A stretch of DNA of 64,000 bases, from positions 59,613 through 123,612 of the forward strand of contig JAHDYR010000050.1 in the NCBI GenBank assembly GCA_019828565.1, written 5' to 3'. Below are positions 32,991 through 43,203 of the stretch, in pieces; position 1 is the first letter of the stretch; every line of letters starts with the position of its first letter. Position numbers and translations under genes: made by a program. The notes under the pieces are model-generated. The model did no database searches and was not told the origin of the DNA. It was given only the letters and a program-made list of their open reading frames with translations. The DNA is from Carpediemonas membranifera (lineage: Eukaryota; Fornicata).

Positions 32991-33849
32991 CTCGCTAACA
33001 CACAAACGCTCACCCATACTGGGAACGTAGACAACATTCAGCCGGCAGAACCGGCACACTCTTCACACGTATAAGAAATAACCCAGAGCCATGGGGCGGG
33101 GCACGTATGCACATGTATACACGTACGTGCGAGGTATCGGGGCGCAGCAGCCAAACAGGAGGGTAACCATAAGGCAACAATACCACCTGGGCGGCACCTG
33201 GACCAAATCAGAGCTGCGCCGAACGGCCCGGCACCCAAAACTTGGAACCAGCCGGAAGCTAGGAAGAAGCCCTATAGGGAACAAATCCTTGAGGAGGGGA
33301 TCCATGCCGGAACGGAAAGTGTGGAAGAGCCCGAACGCAGCCGTGAATCATATAGCTACCCAGCGATGATCGGTGGGTTTCATAACTGGCCCAATTGCGT
33401 GGTACGGCAAACGCCAAGCCCGAAACCGCTTCGGCGGGTGCCTGAAAAAATTGCAAACTGGGTCGAATGGTATGGAGAACATATCCCTGAGAGGAGCCCT
33501 GTAGGGGGGAAACCGAGCAGAAGGCCCCGGTGGCGGGTGTGCAGGGCAAGGCCTTGCGGGTGCCAGGCAGAACGGGGGCCCGAAGGACCCCCAAGAGTAA
33601 GACCTGGGTTATCCCGACTTTGGGGGTATCGGGCCAGCCAGTTGATAGGTCAACATGCAAGGGACTACCCAGCCTTACCAGCTGGACCCTGACGGTGATG
33701 GTGCTAACGCCCCCAACGTAGTATCAGGCTCGCTCACGAAGGGAAGTCAACACGCTAAGGCGTTCCCGGGGACATGGGGTGGTGCAAACTGGTAATTCCC
33801 TGATTTACACAGGTGTACAGGATACGTTAAATTTCTTTCTTTCTTTCTT
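32991..33849 (+). other. LINE 3' untranslated region and TTTC tail
   Basis: About 860 bases without a supported gene end in GTTAAATTTCTTTCTTTCTTTC at the insertion site. The simple TTTC repeat in place of poly(A) is a known type of LINE tail. The stretch contains an alternating purine-pyrimidine tract (33106-33130, CACATGTATACACGTACG). Confidence 0.7.
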
Positions 33850-33867
33850 TCAGCAGTCTGTCGTTCA
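33850..33867. repeat. Right target-site duplicate of the LINE (18 bp)
   Basis: This second copy of TCAGCAGTCTGTCGTTCA is followed by the rest of element D's protease gene (ATGAGGTAGCCC on the plus strand, RLGYLMNDRLL on the minus). Confidence 0.93.
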
Positions 33868-35017
33868 TGAGGTAGCCCAACCTTCTGAGGAGGTCGCGGC
33901 CGATCAGGACCTTTCGGCGTTTGGCGCGGATCACCATCAGCAATGCGGTGGCCTGCACGGTCTTGCCATCGATAGACGGGAGAGTGATGTCGACCTTTGC
34001 GGCCTTACCGATGGAGATGACCTCGTCGCCGGCGCCGAAGAGCTCGACTGAGGTGTCGATGAGCTGGTAATTCGGGACCTTCGCTAGTGCGGGCTCCGAG
34101 ATGACTGAGACGCAGGCTCCGATATCGAACTTCGTCTTGATTTGGACACCGTTGATCGTGGCCGGGACGTTGATGGGGTCGTTGTCGATCTCAACAGCCC
34201 CCACCTCATAGACGTCACCTTCGTCCTCGGACTCGGCGTCATCTGAGGCGTTGTTGTCGACTTCATGGACGTCGCGCTGGCCGCGCGAGTTGCGAAGCTT
34301 TGAGGAGTCCCTCAGGAACATGTTGCCGGCCCGACGGTCGGACTGCGTACCGCTGGTCTGCTTCTGGTCGTTCTTCCGCGGCTGAGAGGAGCCGGAGGTG
34401 CCCTTGGACTGGTTGTCCTTCTGCCGTGCGAGGAACCTGCATGACTCTGTCGTATGGTTACTGTTCCACCCATGAGACTTGCACCACTTGTTGAAGTGCT
34501 GTGGGATGGCATACTTGTGCTTGTCTTTGAACTGGAGATAGGGATCGCTTGTATGGGGCAGTACTGTCGGCTTTTGCTTGCCAGGGGCGCGACGGCCGCT
34601 TTCTTTCTGGTCGGCGGGTTGGGATGTTACCGCGAACGCCCGCCACGGGACAATAACGCGTTCGTCGTGATCGACGTCGAGGTTCTCGAGGCGAGAAAGA
34701 AGATCGTCGATTGAGTCGGCTGGGTCCTCGATGATGTCCTCGTAAAGAGCCTCGGCGTCCTTGCTATAGCCCTTGAGGAAGATCGACCCCAGTAAGCGCT
34801 CGGTCGAGTTGTAGGTTAGTGCCTCGATGTCTGGGACGCATGGATCGTAAGCGTTGAGGATCCTACGTAGCTTGAAGACGGCGAGTCGGTGCTCGACGGC
34901 TGGGCCGAAGAATCTAAGGCCGGATGCCTTGTCGCGCACCATCTTCAGTCTCGATCCCATGTCGAGGGTCGGTAGGAGCGTATAAACGATGTAGGGGATG
35001 ATCGCCTTTGCCTCCAT
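33868..35017 (-). pseudogene. Element D: gag and protease N-terminal part
   Basis: About 380 codons are open from ATG 35017. The gag capsid-like part contains FFGPAVEHRLAVFKLRRIL and ERLLGSIFLKGYSKDAEALY. A zinc-knuckle-like WCKSHGWNSNHTTESC is followed by a basic linker and an acidic stretch (DNNASDDAESEDEGD). The protease has TKFDIGACVSVIS, where DIGA replaces the usual DTG/DSG (one residue change at the active site), and KVLIGRDLLRRLGYLMNDRLL before the LINE. The gene resumes at 23220. The DIGA change suggests an inactive protease. Confidence 0.78.
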
Positions 35018-35640
35018 GCTGTTTTTTCTGGTACTTTAACCGGGACTTAAAGTCCCGGAATAAGTCCCGGAATACATGAAAAAAGGACGATTGCAAGAAA
35101 AAATGAACGCGCTCAAACAATTAAACTACAGCGTATTACGCCTTGCACTTGCACAAGGCATCGTTTAGACATCCGTACAACATGCTGAAGACCTTCACTC
35201 GCGAAGTCAGTGGCATCGCACAAACTCTCGTCGAAAAACTGTCTCATGGTTCATCTAGGGTCGGGATAGACTGCCGTGCCTCCCCCACTGGTCCAGTATG
35301 CCGAGATAAAATTTCCTGGGTGCGTAAAGATGCGACTTTTGGGAATTGCTCCCAAAGAAGTTTGCTTTTGCTCGCCAACAAAGAAGGCCGAAAGCAAGTG
35401 AGAACATCTGTGTCACATAACAACCTTTGTTCTGCATCAAATAGCAGCAAGATTGCATACGGCATCGAGTATTCTCGAGAAAACACTCAAAACTTTGCCT
35501 GGCAAACGAAAAACGATCCTAAAAGCTAATTTACCTCCAATGTCTCCAAAAGTGAGCCGCATGATGTGTATTTCTATGATCTTTGTCTTTCACCTTCAGT
35601 TCTTCTTCAAATCATCCATACGCGGCATATCAAGCATTCC
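35018..35640. other. Region with small palindrome, no gene seen
   Basis: 35040-35070 contains CCGGGACTTAAAGTCCCGG followed by AATAAGTCCCGG, a short perfect palindrome with a third half-copy. The rest of the stretch shows only short, unsupported frames on both strands. Confidence 0.45.
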
Positions 35641-35649
35641 TCGTCGTTT

Positions 35650-35954
35650 GGTCAATTCTGGCAAATCAACAAAAGGTATCCATCGGCTCAGAAGAGGCTG
35701 TGGTGGTAGCCTCGGTCCCGCTTACACCCCCGTGCGTGCCTTGTGATGAAGAAAACTTGTGATATGGCCGGAATGCACTTTATGACAAACGAATGAAGCG
35801 GGCCGAGTTTATCGCCGAAATCAAGCAAATGCGCGTTAAGCTGAGTCACTTGACTGAAATTGATGACTATTACGCCATTGCCGACGACGTTACTAAGAAT
35901 TACCTGACAGTTGCCTCAAATTTCTTACTGAAAGCTGTTCTTCGCTCGCAATAG
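35650..35954 (+). pseudogene. Unidentified short coding fragment
   Basis: In one frame the text reads SIGSEEAVVVASVPLTPP, then a TGA, then YGRNALYDKRMKRAEF, IAEIKQMRVKLSHLTE and a helical end NYLTVASNFLLKAVLRSQ before TAG. Charged, helical composition suggests the C-terminal end of a former gene. The stop inside and the lack of an upstream part make it a remnant. No family recognised. Confidence 0.3.
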
Positions 35955-36051
35955 ACGTAATTGACTGTAGATTGGTGAAGATAGTGTAAACATAAAGAAC
36001 CCTTTATATACATACTCCGATTATCCATCTATCTATCTTCTCGGGCGAAGA

Positions 36052-36299
36052 TTGTGCCCAGTCCTCCTCATCAGCTCCTCCGCTCGCTGCTCACTGTTGC
36101 ACAGATTGCAGATGCAGAGAGTCTCATCCAGACCACTGTCCGCCGTCCTTACACAAATCGTCTTGGCTGTCTCGTCAACAGTGATGAGTTCCCGGATCTC
36201 CTCCGGCTCCTCACAGATACCCTTGACCCATCCACTAAACAGCGCATTCAGCGACTGTTGGCTCGCCTCCTATCCCAGTTGGGTACCTTAGTTAATAGA
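36052..36299 (+). pseudogene. Possible C-terminal coding fragment, convergent with transposase
   Basis: An open frame reads PSPPHQLLRSLLTVAQIADAE, then SDEFPDLLRLLTDTLDPST and KQRIQRLLARLLSQLGTLVN. It is leucine-rich and amphipathic and looks more like protein than chance, but it lacks a good start (GTG only in the track). It overlaps the 3' end of the minus-strand transposase-like frame. Treated as a remnant of unknown origin. Confidence 0.25.
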
Positions 36300-38589
36300 C
36301 GATTTCTCCAGGCGGCACACCGGTCGGCATCAAATAGACACGAGCAGAATGTGACAGACTTACACTGCCTTGCAATCGGCAACACCATACCATGCTTTCT
36401 TGATGAGCCACGGCGGGTGTAGTGAGCAAGGACACGACCGACCATTGTCTTCTGAGCCAGGAAGCCGAGAACCCAAGATCGATGCTTGTCCACTCGCAAC
36501 TGGGCATTGATGAGGAAATCACGTTCGAAGTACTCCTCAAGCAAATAGAACATCGGAAGCCGCAGTTTCGAGTGAACCTTGGGCAGAACTGACACCACTG
36601 CATTCAGATATAGCGAGCCGGTAAACTTGGGAGAGTAAGTCAGTCTGAGACCATCATTGAGCGTCGTAGCAACCGAGGAGCGACTCGATGGAAGGTCATA
36701 GAACAACGTCAAGACATGGAACATGATGAACGTAGAAAAGGACGCCGCGTGATGGAAAGCGATTGTCTGGTGTGTCACGTGGTCAGAGGAGTAATACAAC
36801 GCCTGTAACTTGGCTGTAAGGAGTATGAAGGGCTGGAGTGACTGGTCAAACTCCTCAAGGTGCTCGTTGACTAGTGTCGCGAGCTTTCGTCTGTTCCAGC
36901 TCTGCTCGTTGCAGCCAGTTGTCCGCGTGAACAGCTTTTCAATCTGCTCAAGTGTGTGCACGTTCTGACCAGCGTGTTGAACCTTGACAAGGCCAAGCAG
37001 CGTCCAGAAGTCCTTCATAAGATAGTGACTCACATGCATGACAGGTGGAATGAACGTGACATCAGCGTACTTTGTGAGCACGTGAAGTGGGCCATCTATC
37101 TCGTTGGCATAGGTCAGACATCTCGGTGACCATCGCGGGACCCAAACCGTGTCATGTCTTTCACGCCACCAGCGTCACGAAGACGGATGCTATCTGCGAT
37201 TGTCCAGCGATCGCAACGATTGGCAAACGGGTCGCTTGCGACCTTTCCCATGTGTAGGGAGGAGAATGGAGAGCGGTAGTATCGTCCCCGCTTGACGCCA
37301 CTAACAATCTGCAACGCTTTGTGATCGCCGCAGATCCCGAGCAGGCTGATGACAACACGGCTGCGTGGGAGCAACGAACTGTCACCACATGCGAAGGGGA
37401 TACCAATGAGCTTGTTCATTAGCCGCTGTACATCATCAAAGAACGAAGGAATGAGCTTCTCTGTGCCCTGAAATGTAAGAAGCGTCATGGGTGGGGTAAT
37501 CTTCTGTGGTAGGGCTGCTCCCTCGCGATCAATTATGCGATATTTGACCGCCGTACAGTCGGCCCGATATCCATCAAACCATAGGAGCATCTCAAGACCA
37601 TAAGCCTCCTGTCGGCTCTCCGGGTTAATAGTGACGGATTGAACGAACTTGCTTGACTTGATATCGCGCTGAACTCGGTCGGGGAACTTCAGCATGAACT
37701 TAATCTGGGCGACAGGGTCATAGGACAGAGCGCTGATCACCATCCGGTGAGATTTCTTTGTTCCACGCGGAATGATGCCCATGTTCCGGCATAATCTCTG
37801 AATCTCCGGCAGCTTGGATGGATCATCATGCGAAATGTATAGCCGTGACTCCCCCGATATCTTCTCGAAGTGGTGAGCGAAGAGGCAGTCGTGTTCATCG
37901 AGAGTCTCTTGCAGGTCGGTGTGGGTGGTTGGGTCATATAGGACGTAAAAAGCCTCCGCGACTTCCACGCTACGCGTGAAACCGGCTCCTGCTTGACATT
38001 GAAGCTCTTGGTTAGACACCCCATCACGCCCAGAGACATCGGGCTGCTCAGGAGTGAACGCGTTGACGTCCTCGATCAGTGTTGGGTCTGATATAACAGA
38101 TCGTATGGCTGGGATGGACAGCAGGTCATACCCAAGATTCTGGAGACTGTCTACCACCGGTGGAGTGTGAATTCCAAGGCGAACTCCCATGTCGGAGGCC
38201 ATTGAAACAAATGCATGGCGGAGTCGGTCGTAGCGATTCTTCCCTAACTCGACGGCACAGATAATTGCCATGGCCGTGTATAGGCTCTTCGTCTTCGCCT
38301 CGTTGTCGACTCGCGTAACAGTCACATGAGCAGTGCTGTGATTCCTCATCAATGCGCTCCAATCAGCATTAACGACTGCACTACGTAACGTAGCATCACT
38401 ATGTGTCACCCTCAGTGGACATGACGTCAGGAAATCTCGGAGAATGCGCAAGCACTGCTCCTTGCTGTCTAAACGAAACGATTTGTCGCGGTTTCGGAGC
38501 AGAAACTCGTCTAAGACAGCGGTGATGATATATCCAAGAGAACTGTCCGCCCCATAGGTGATGACGACTTCCCAGTTCTCGAAACGCAT
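36248..38589 (-). pseudogene. Transposase-like gene, near complete, one frameshift
   Basis: ATG at 38589 opens 491 codons; after a shift near 37125 a second frame gives 277 more. The order of blocks is MLLWFDGYRADCTAVKYRIID, then ICGDHKALQIVSGVKRG, TFIPPVMHVSHYLMKDFW, RTTGCNEQSWNRRK, LYYSSDHVTHQTIAFHHAA and YLLEEYFERDFL. D-x-A after G, PP-x-MH and a downstream Glu in this order recall RNase H-fold transposases of CACTA/Plavaka/KDZ type. The family call is inference from motif order. The paralogue at 2128-4701 shares all blocks. With one shift in about 770 codons it is recent, or the shift may be an assembly error. Confidence 0.6.
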
Positions 38590-38720
38590 TGCTTCAATAG
38601 CAATAGGATAAATTTACAAAGTAAATACACAAATGTGCTGATGTAGGGCATGGTGGCGGATCTGGCGCTGGTGGCGGACGTGGAGACACTGGGGGTGCTC
38701 CACAACCACGTCCACTGCAA
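38590..38720. other. Promoter-side spacer of the transposase-like gene
   Basis: This short A/T-rich start region is followed by GGTGGCGGATCTGGCGCTGGTGGCGG, similar in style to the glycine/proline-coding-like GC repeats near 60280. No gene seen. Confidence 0.35.
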
Positions 38721-38993
38721 GGGTGACTCATGTAGAGTCGCCCGAAAAGCAGAAGCATGCGGACAACACAATAGAGGATGATTCAGAGATCGAGACAAGT
38801 GGTAAGAGGGTGAGGACTGAGTAAATGGATTGCAAATGAGTCTTTTTAATGTCTCACCACCTGTTTGGGCCTCAGCGCTGTCGTTCAGGCCAATCCACGT
38901 TTGTGGATCCGTGCAGTTTATGGCTTATCGACCGGACATCTCCTGAACTGAGCGCCAGGGGGCGGAGGTGGCGTTGGCGTGGGGCGTGGAGGC
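38721..38993 (+). repeat. Inverted copy of the 3' end of the 60-kb tandem gene
   Basis: The sequence is the reverse complement of about 60290-60545. It encodes the last residues (HADNTIEDDSEIETSGKRVRTE-stop, plus strand here) of the 279-codon gene plus its downstream flank with GGATCCGTGCAGTTTATGG and the GGCGGAGGTGGCG run. A few indels lie at the left edge (38725-38737). It is fused at 38993 to a different duplicated segment. Confidence 0.8.
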
Positions 38994-38994
38994 A

Positions 38995-39778
38995 TCAGTG
39001 GCTTCTTCCAGCCAAGTGAACAAGTCTAGCATCGTATATCGCCAAGAGACGTTAAATGGTTACTAAAAGTTTATGTATATCGCCTGCGGCTTGTCAGAAC
39101 TCATACCGTGACTACCACCAGCCGTCATCACACCCCTAGCCCTACCCACACGTCCATTCTCTCCGATGCTGATTAAATCGTCCGGCCAGCGAGCCGGGGC
39201 CTTTCGCAAATTTAATATGGCCAAGAGACGTTATCTGCGGCTGAAAAGAGCCCCATATAACCCCCTATGAAGTTATACGGAGAAATCATCGCCGATTTTC
39301 ACGTTTCGGCGAGCTCCGGCCAAGGGGTCCAGGAGTCAGCTTTTGGGGGAAGGTCTGTGGTGCTATAACGTACCTCGGGACGCACTGTGGAGGCCCCTAG
39401 AGTGCTCGGTCATGGCATGTCAGACCAAGGGTCCCTCAAATCTGGCCCCATTCAGGATGCACCCCCTAAATGTTCCGTTGCAAGCGTCTGACGGGCGTTC
39501 TCTGGATACCGACCAAGATGGAGGTCACGTGGATCAACGGACGATAATTACGGTATTCTGGCCATGCCTGGTACTCTCAAATCATCTATACTGCTCAGTG
39601 CTCCATTTATAGTTCATATCGTTTCGTCCTGATGGACTTATGGTACTTGATGTTGTTTAGGGATAATTGTTGCTTTAATGATGCTCTGCGCCCGCATACT
39701 GATGTTTCTTAGTGTTGTGCACATGCCTACTACGTTAAAGCCGCCAGTATTCTTTCTATTCTTAAGATCCTCATTTCA
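38995..39778 (-). repeat. 784-bp duplicate of the OTU-gene upstream region
   Basis: It matches 55940-56723 base for base over almost its whole length (a handful of substitutions near 39400, 39539-39560 and 39615-39630). At the left it includes the first 13 or so codons of the OTU-like gene (MLDLFTWLEEAT on the minus strand), followed by its upstream sequence. The copy ends at TCATTTCA, where it is joined to a truncated HEPN-like gene. Confidence 0.9.
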
Positions 39779-39782
39779 TTTT

Positions 39783-40436
39783 TTTGACGACGCGTCGAGA
39801 CAATTCATGCGTGCGCAGGGTACTAACAGGCTCAAACAACAGCTCTGTCTGAGTAGACGCCTCCTCTAGGTCTCGCACAGTCTGAGTCTCTGCATGCTCA
39901 CCCTGCGGCGAAAACTGCTGGCATTTTCCCACCATCCTCGGCTTATCAGGATCAGGACCCAGCGCAGTCATGTAAACAGGTACCTCAACCCGCTTCTCGA
40001 CTATCCTGACAGGCTGGGAGTCCCTGCGGGAAGGGGCTTGCGGGTGAACTCGCGTCCTGGTCGGCCCCCCGTTCGCCTCGTTGTGCAGAGCCTCCATGAA
40101 GGCATTGAAGCCGTCATCACGGCCCACCTTCTGCGTCACAAACGACATGACGCATGTGACCGACATCTCAAAGGATGCAAAATCGTCAGCACTGGAAACA
40201 TCGCGATTGTGGCAGATTGAGTTTCGAGCTGCCAACAGCTCGCGTATATGTCTCTTATCAGCGTGGTGAAGATCAGGAACACGATGTAGGATCGCTTGCA
40301 AAAGCATAGCCGGATCCATCTCGCCACCGTCACCACGGTACCTCGCGATGTACTCCTGCAGCTTCGGAATCATCCTCAGTAGCGCTTCAAACATCATGCT
40401 GGCGTATCCTGCTGAATCCTTCACCCCAGAGCTCAT
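39783..40436 (-). pseudogene. HEPN-like array copy 1, 3'-truncated
   Basis: The N-terminal 218 residues are present, including the R-x4-H motif RNSICH and both TQT motifs. After SRRVV the frame enters unrelated sequence (KMK, stop at the array edge). The zinc-finger C-terminus is missing. The junction is at TTGACGACGCG next to the duplicated OTU upstream region. Confidence 0.85.
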
Positions 40437-40740
40437 ATCGGTTTCTTCAGAACGAAATTCTAAAGAAATGTTCGGTGGTAAGTGAGATCACTGCGCATCT
40501 AGAGACAGCAGAAACGTAACCTACAGCCCATATTGATGTGGGCTGGTCTTATCCGGATGTCCAAGGACCTTGATTCGCTCTGGGGTAGTCCCCCCATGAC
40601 CGTCAGGCACGCGAACCGCATCCTGCACGAAGCGGGGATGCAGAGTCTGAAAAAGACCCATCTCTCTGTCCGATCTGGATACCCCCTGACGATAGATGGA
40701 ATGAATGAAGCTGTAAACATATCCATTGACTCTGAATCTT

Positions 40741-41669
40741 TTATTTCTCCATCTGCGAGTTAAGCCAGGCCACTGCCTTTCCCGTCAGATATACCTTACG
40801 CGTGTCGTGCACCTTCTTTGTTGCTCTTGCGGCTGAAGCATCAACAGTGGCCTGCTTCAACAAATCTCGGCAGCTAGACTTCGGCGTCTTGGTGCCACGC
40901 CGCGTGCAGGCCCACTCTCTATCGTCCACGGACTCACCACACACAACGCATGACCCTGCGAATACGGTCGGTGGCTTCTCCTTCAGCTTCTGTCGAAGCA
41001 GATCGCACATCGCGGTCTTGACGACGCGTCGAGACAATTCATGCGTGCGCAGGCTACTAACAGGCTCAAACAACAGCTCTGTCTGAGTAGACGCCTCCTC
41101 TAGGTCTCGCACAGTCTGAGTCTCTGCATGCTCACCCTGCGGCGAAAACTGCTGGCATTTTCCCACCATCCTCGGCTTATCAGGATCAGGACCCAGCGCA
41201 GTCATGTAAACAGGTACCTCAACCCGCTTCTCGACTATCCTGACAGGCTGGGAGTCCCTGCGGGAAGGGGCTTGCGGGTGAACTCGCGTCCTGGTCGGCC
41301 CCCGTTCGCCTCGTTGTGCAGAGCCTCCATGAAGGCATTGAAGCCGTCATCACGGCCCACCTTCTGCGTCACAAACGACATGACGCATGTGACCGACATC
41401 TCAAAGGATGCAAAATCGTCAGCACTGGAAACATCGCGATTGTGGCAGATTGAGTTTCGAGCTGCCAACAGCTCGCGTATATGTCTCTTATCAGCGTGGT
41501 GAAGATCAGGAACACGATGTAGGATCGCTTGCAAAAGCATAGCCGGATCCATCTCGCCACCGTCACCACGGTACCTCGCGATGTACTCCTGCAGCTTCGG
41601 AATCATCCTCAGTAGCGCTTCAAACATCATGCTGGCGTATCCTGCTGAATCCTTCGCCCCAGAGCTCAT
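40741..41669 (-). pseudogene. HEPN-like array copy 2, frameshifted
   Basis: Same gene as copy 3. The poly-C in GGCCCCCGTTCG near 41299 has one base fewer than the other copies, so the frame shifts after ALHNEANGG. It shares the PVSSLRTHE variant with copy 3 only, which points to a shared recent duplication. A homopolymer assembly error is also possible. Confidence 0.85.
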
Positions 41670-41970
41670 ATCGGTTTCTTCAGAACGAAATTCTAAAGAA
41701 ATGTTCGGTGGTAAGTGAGATCACTGCGCATCTAGAGACAGCAGAAACGTAACCTACAGCCCATATTGATGTGGGCTGGTCTTATCCGGATGTCCAAGGA
41801 CCTTGATTCGCTCTGGGGTAGTCCCCCATGACCGTCAGGCACGCGAACCGCATCCTGCACGAAGCGGGGATGCAGAGTCTGAAAAGACCCATCTCTCTGT
41901 CCGATCTGGATACCCCTGACGATAGATGGAATGAATGAAGCTGTAAACATATCCATTGACTCTGAATCTT

Positions 41971-42900
41971 TTATTTCTCCATCTGCGAGTTAAGCCAGGC
42001 CACTGCCTTTCCCGTCAGATATACCTTACGCGTGTCGTGCACCTTCTTTGTTGCTCTTGCGGCTGAAGCATCAACAGTGGCCTGCTTCAACAAATCTCGG
42101 CAGCTAGACTTCGGCGTCTTGGTGCCACGCCGCGTGCAGGCCCACTCTCTATCGTCCACGGACTCACCACACACAACGCATGACCCTGCGAATACGGTCG
42201 GTGGCTTCTCCTTCAGCTTCTGTCGAAGCAGATCGCACATCGCGGTCTTGACGACGCGTCGAGACAATTCATGCGTGCGCAGGCTACTAACAGGCTCAAA
42301 CAACAGCTCTGTCTGAGTAGACGCCTCCTCTAGGTCTCGCACAGTCTGAGTCTCTGCATGCTCACCCTGCGGCGAAAACTGCTGGCATTTTCCCACCATC
42401 CTCGGCTTATCAGGATCAGGACCCAGCGCAGTCATGTAAACAGGTACCTCAACCCGCTTCTCGACTATCCTGACAGGCTGGGAGTCCCTGCGGGAAGGGG
42501 CTTGCGGGTGAACTCGCGTCCTGGTCGGCCCCCCGTTCGCCTCGTTGTGCAGAGCCTCCATGAAGGCATTGAAGCCGTCATCACGGCCCACCTTCTGCGT
42601 CACAAACGACATGACGCATGTGACCGACATCTCAAAGGATGCAAAATCGTCAGCACTGGAAACATCGCGATTGTGGCAGATTGAGTTTCGAGCTGCCAAC
42701 AGCTCGCGTATATGTCTCTTATCAGCGTGGTGAAGATCAGGAACACGATGTAGGATCGCTTGCAAAAGCATAGCCGGATCCATCTCGCCACCGTCACCAC
42801 GGTACCTCGCGATGTACTCCTGCAGCTTCGGAATCATCCTCAGTAGCGCTTCAAACATCATGCTGGCGTATCCTGCTGAATCCTTCGCCCCAGAGCTCAT
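41971..42900 (-). CDS. HEPN-like, zinc-finger protein, array copy 3 (309 aa)
   Basis: Residues 10-105 are helical and contain LLAARNSICHNRDVSSADDF; R71-NSIC-H76 fits the R-x4-H active-site pattern of HEPN ribonucleases, with the usual polar residue after Arg. A proline/arginine linker follows (125-150). Residues 181-199 carry two TQT motifs (HAETQT, ASTQTELL) like those bound by dynein light chain LC8. The C-terminal part has C241-VV-C244, C255 and C267, a probable zinc finger, and a basic tail. HEPN assignment rests on motif and helix layout; the catalytic activity is not shown. Start MSSGAKDS is conserved in all full copies. Confidence 0.75.
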   Translation of the reverse strand: MSSGAKDSAGYASMMFEALLRMIPKLQEYIARYRGDGGEMDPAMLLQAILHRVPDLHHADKRHIRELLAARNSICHNRDVSSADDFASFEMSVTCVMSFVTQKVGRDDGFNAFMEALHNEANGGPTRTRVHPQAPSRRDSQPVRIVEKRVEVPVYMTALGPDPDKPRMVGKCQQFSPQGEHAETQTVRDLEEASTQTELLFEPVSSLRTHELSRRVVKTAMCDLLRQKLKEKPPTVFAGSCVVCGESVDDREWACTRRGTKTPKSSCRDLLKQATVDASAARATKKVHDTRKVYLTGKAVAWLNSQMEK

Positions 42901-43203
42901 ATCGGTTTCTTCAGAACGAAATTCTAAAGAAATGTTCGGTGGTAAGTGAGATCACTGCGCATCTAGAGACAGCAGAAACGTAACCTACAGCCCATATTGA
43001 TGTGGGCTGGTCTTATCCGGATGTCCAAGGACCTTGATTCGCTCTGGGGTAGTCCCCCCATGACCGTCAGGCACGCGAACCGCATCCTGCACGAAGCGGG
43101 GATGCAGAGTCTGAAAAAGACCCATCTCTCTGTCCGATCTGGATACCCCTGACGATAGATGGAATGAATGAAGCTGTAAACATATCCATTGACTCTGAAT
43201 CTT

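Larger units (their letters stand above)
23221..33849 (+). mobile_element. LINE-like non-LTR retrotransposon (10.6 kb)
   Basis: An endonuclease region (29452 onward) precedes a reverse transcriptase (30906 onward) and a cysteine-rich C-terminal stretch (about 32450-32620). The 3' end is a TTTC microsatellite tail (33826-33849). An 18-bp target duplication flanks it, typical of target-primed reverse transcription. About 5 kb of ORF1-type sequence precedes the endonuclease, which is long for a LINE. Frames are broken many times, so the copy is dead. It lies in the protease gene of element D, opposite to D's reading direction. Confidence 0.9.
20235..35017 (-). mobile_element. Ty3/gypsy chromovirus element D, split by a LINE
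   Basis: Gag-protease (35017-33850) continues across the LINE at 23220 into RT, RNase H, integrase and chromodomain, ending at 20318. A minus-strand polypurine tract (complement of 20298-20304) precedes TGTGACCC, so a 57-bp stretch (20241-20297, TG...CA) is probably the remains of the 3' LTR. No 5' LTR is recognisable beyond 35017. At least three frameshifts (near 22990, 22390 and 22165) show it is old. It is closest to element A. Confidence 0.82.

Noticed and set aside
33106-33130. Alternating CACATGTATACACGTACG tract as a regulatory site
   Set aside because: It is a simple purine-pyrimidine alternation in a LINE 3' region with no other support.
40533-40763. Plus-strand 76-codon ORF in the array spacer, with a GTAAGT donor-like site upstream
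   Set aside because: The frame is not kept in other units because of single-base indels (AAAAAG/AAAAG, CCCCC/CCCC), so it is unlikely to code.
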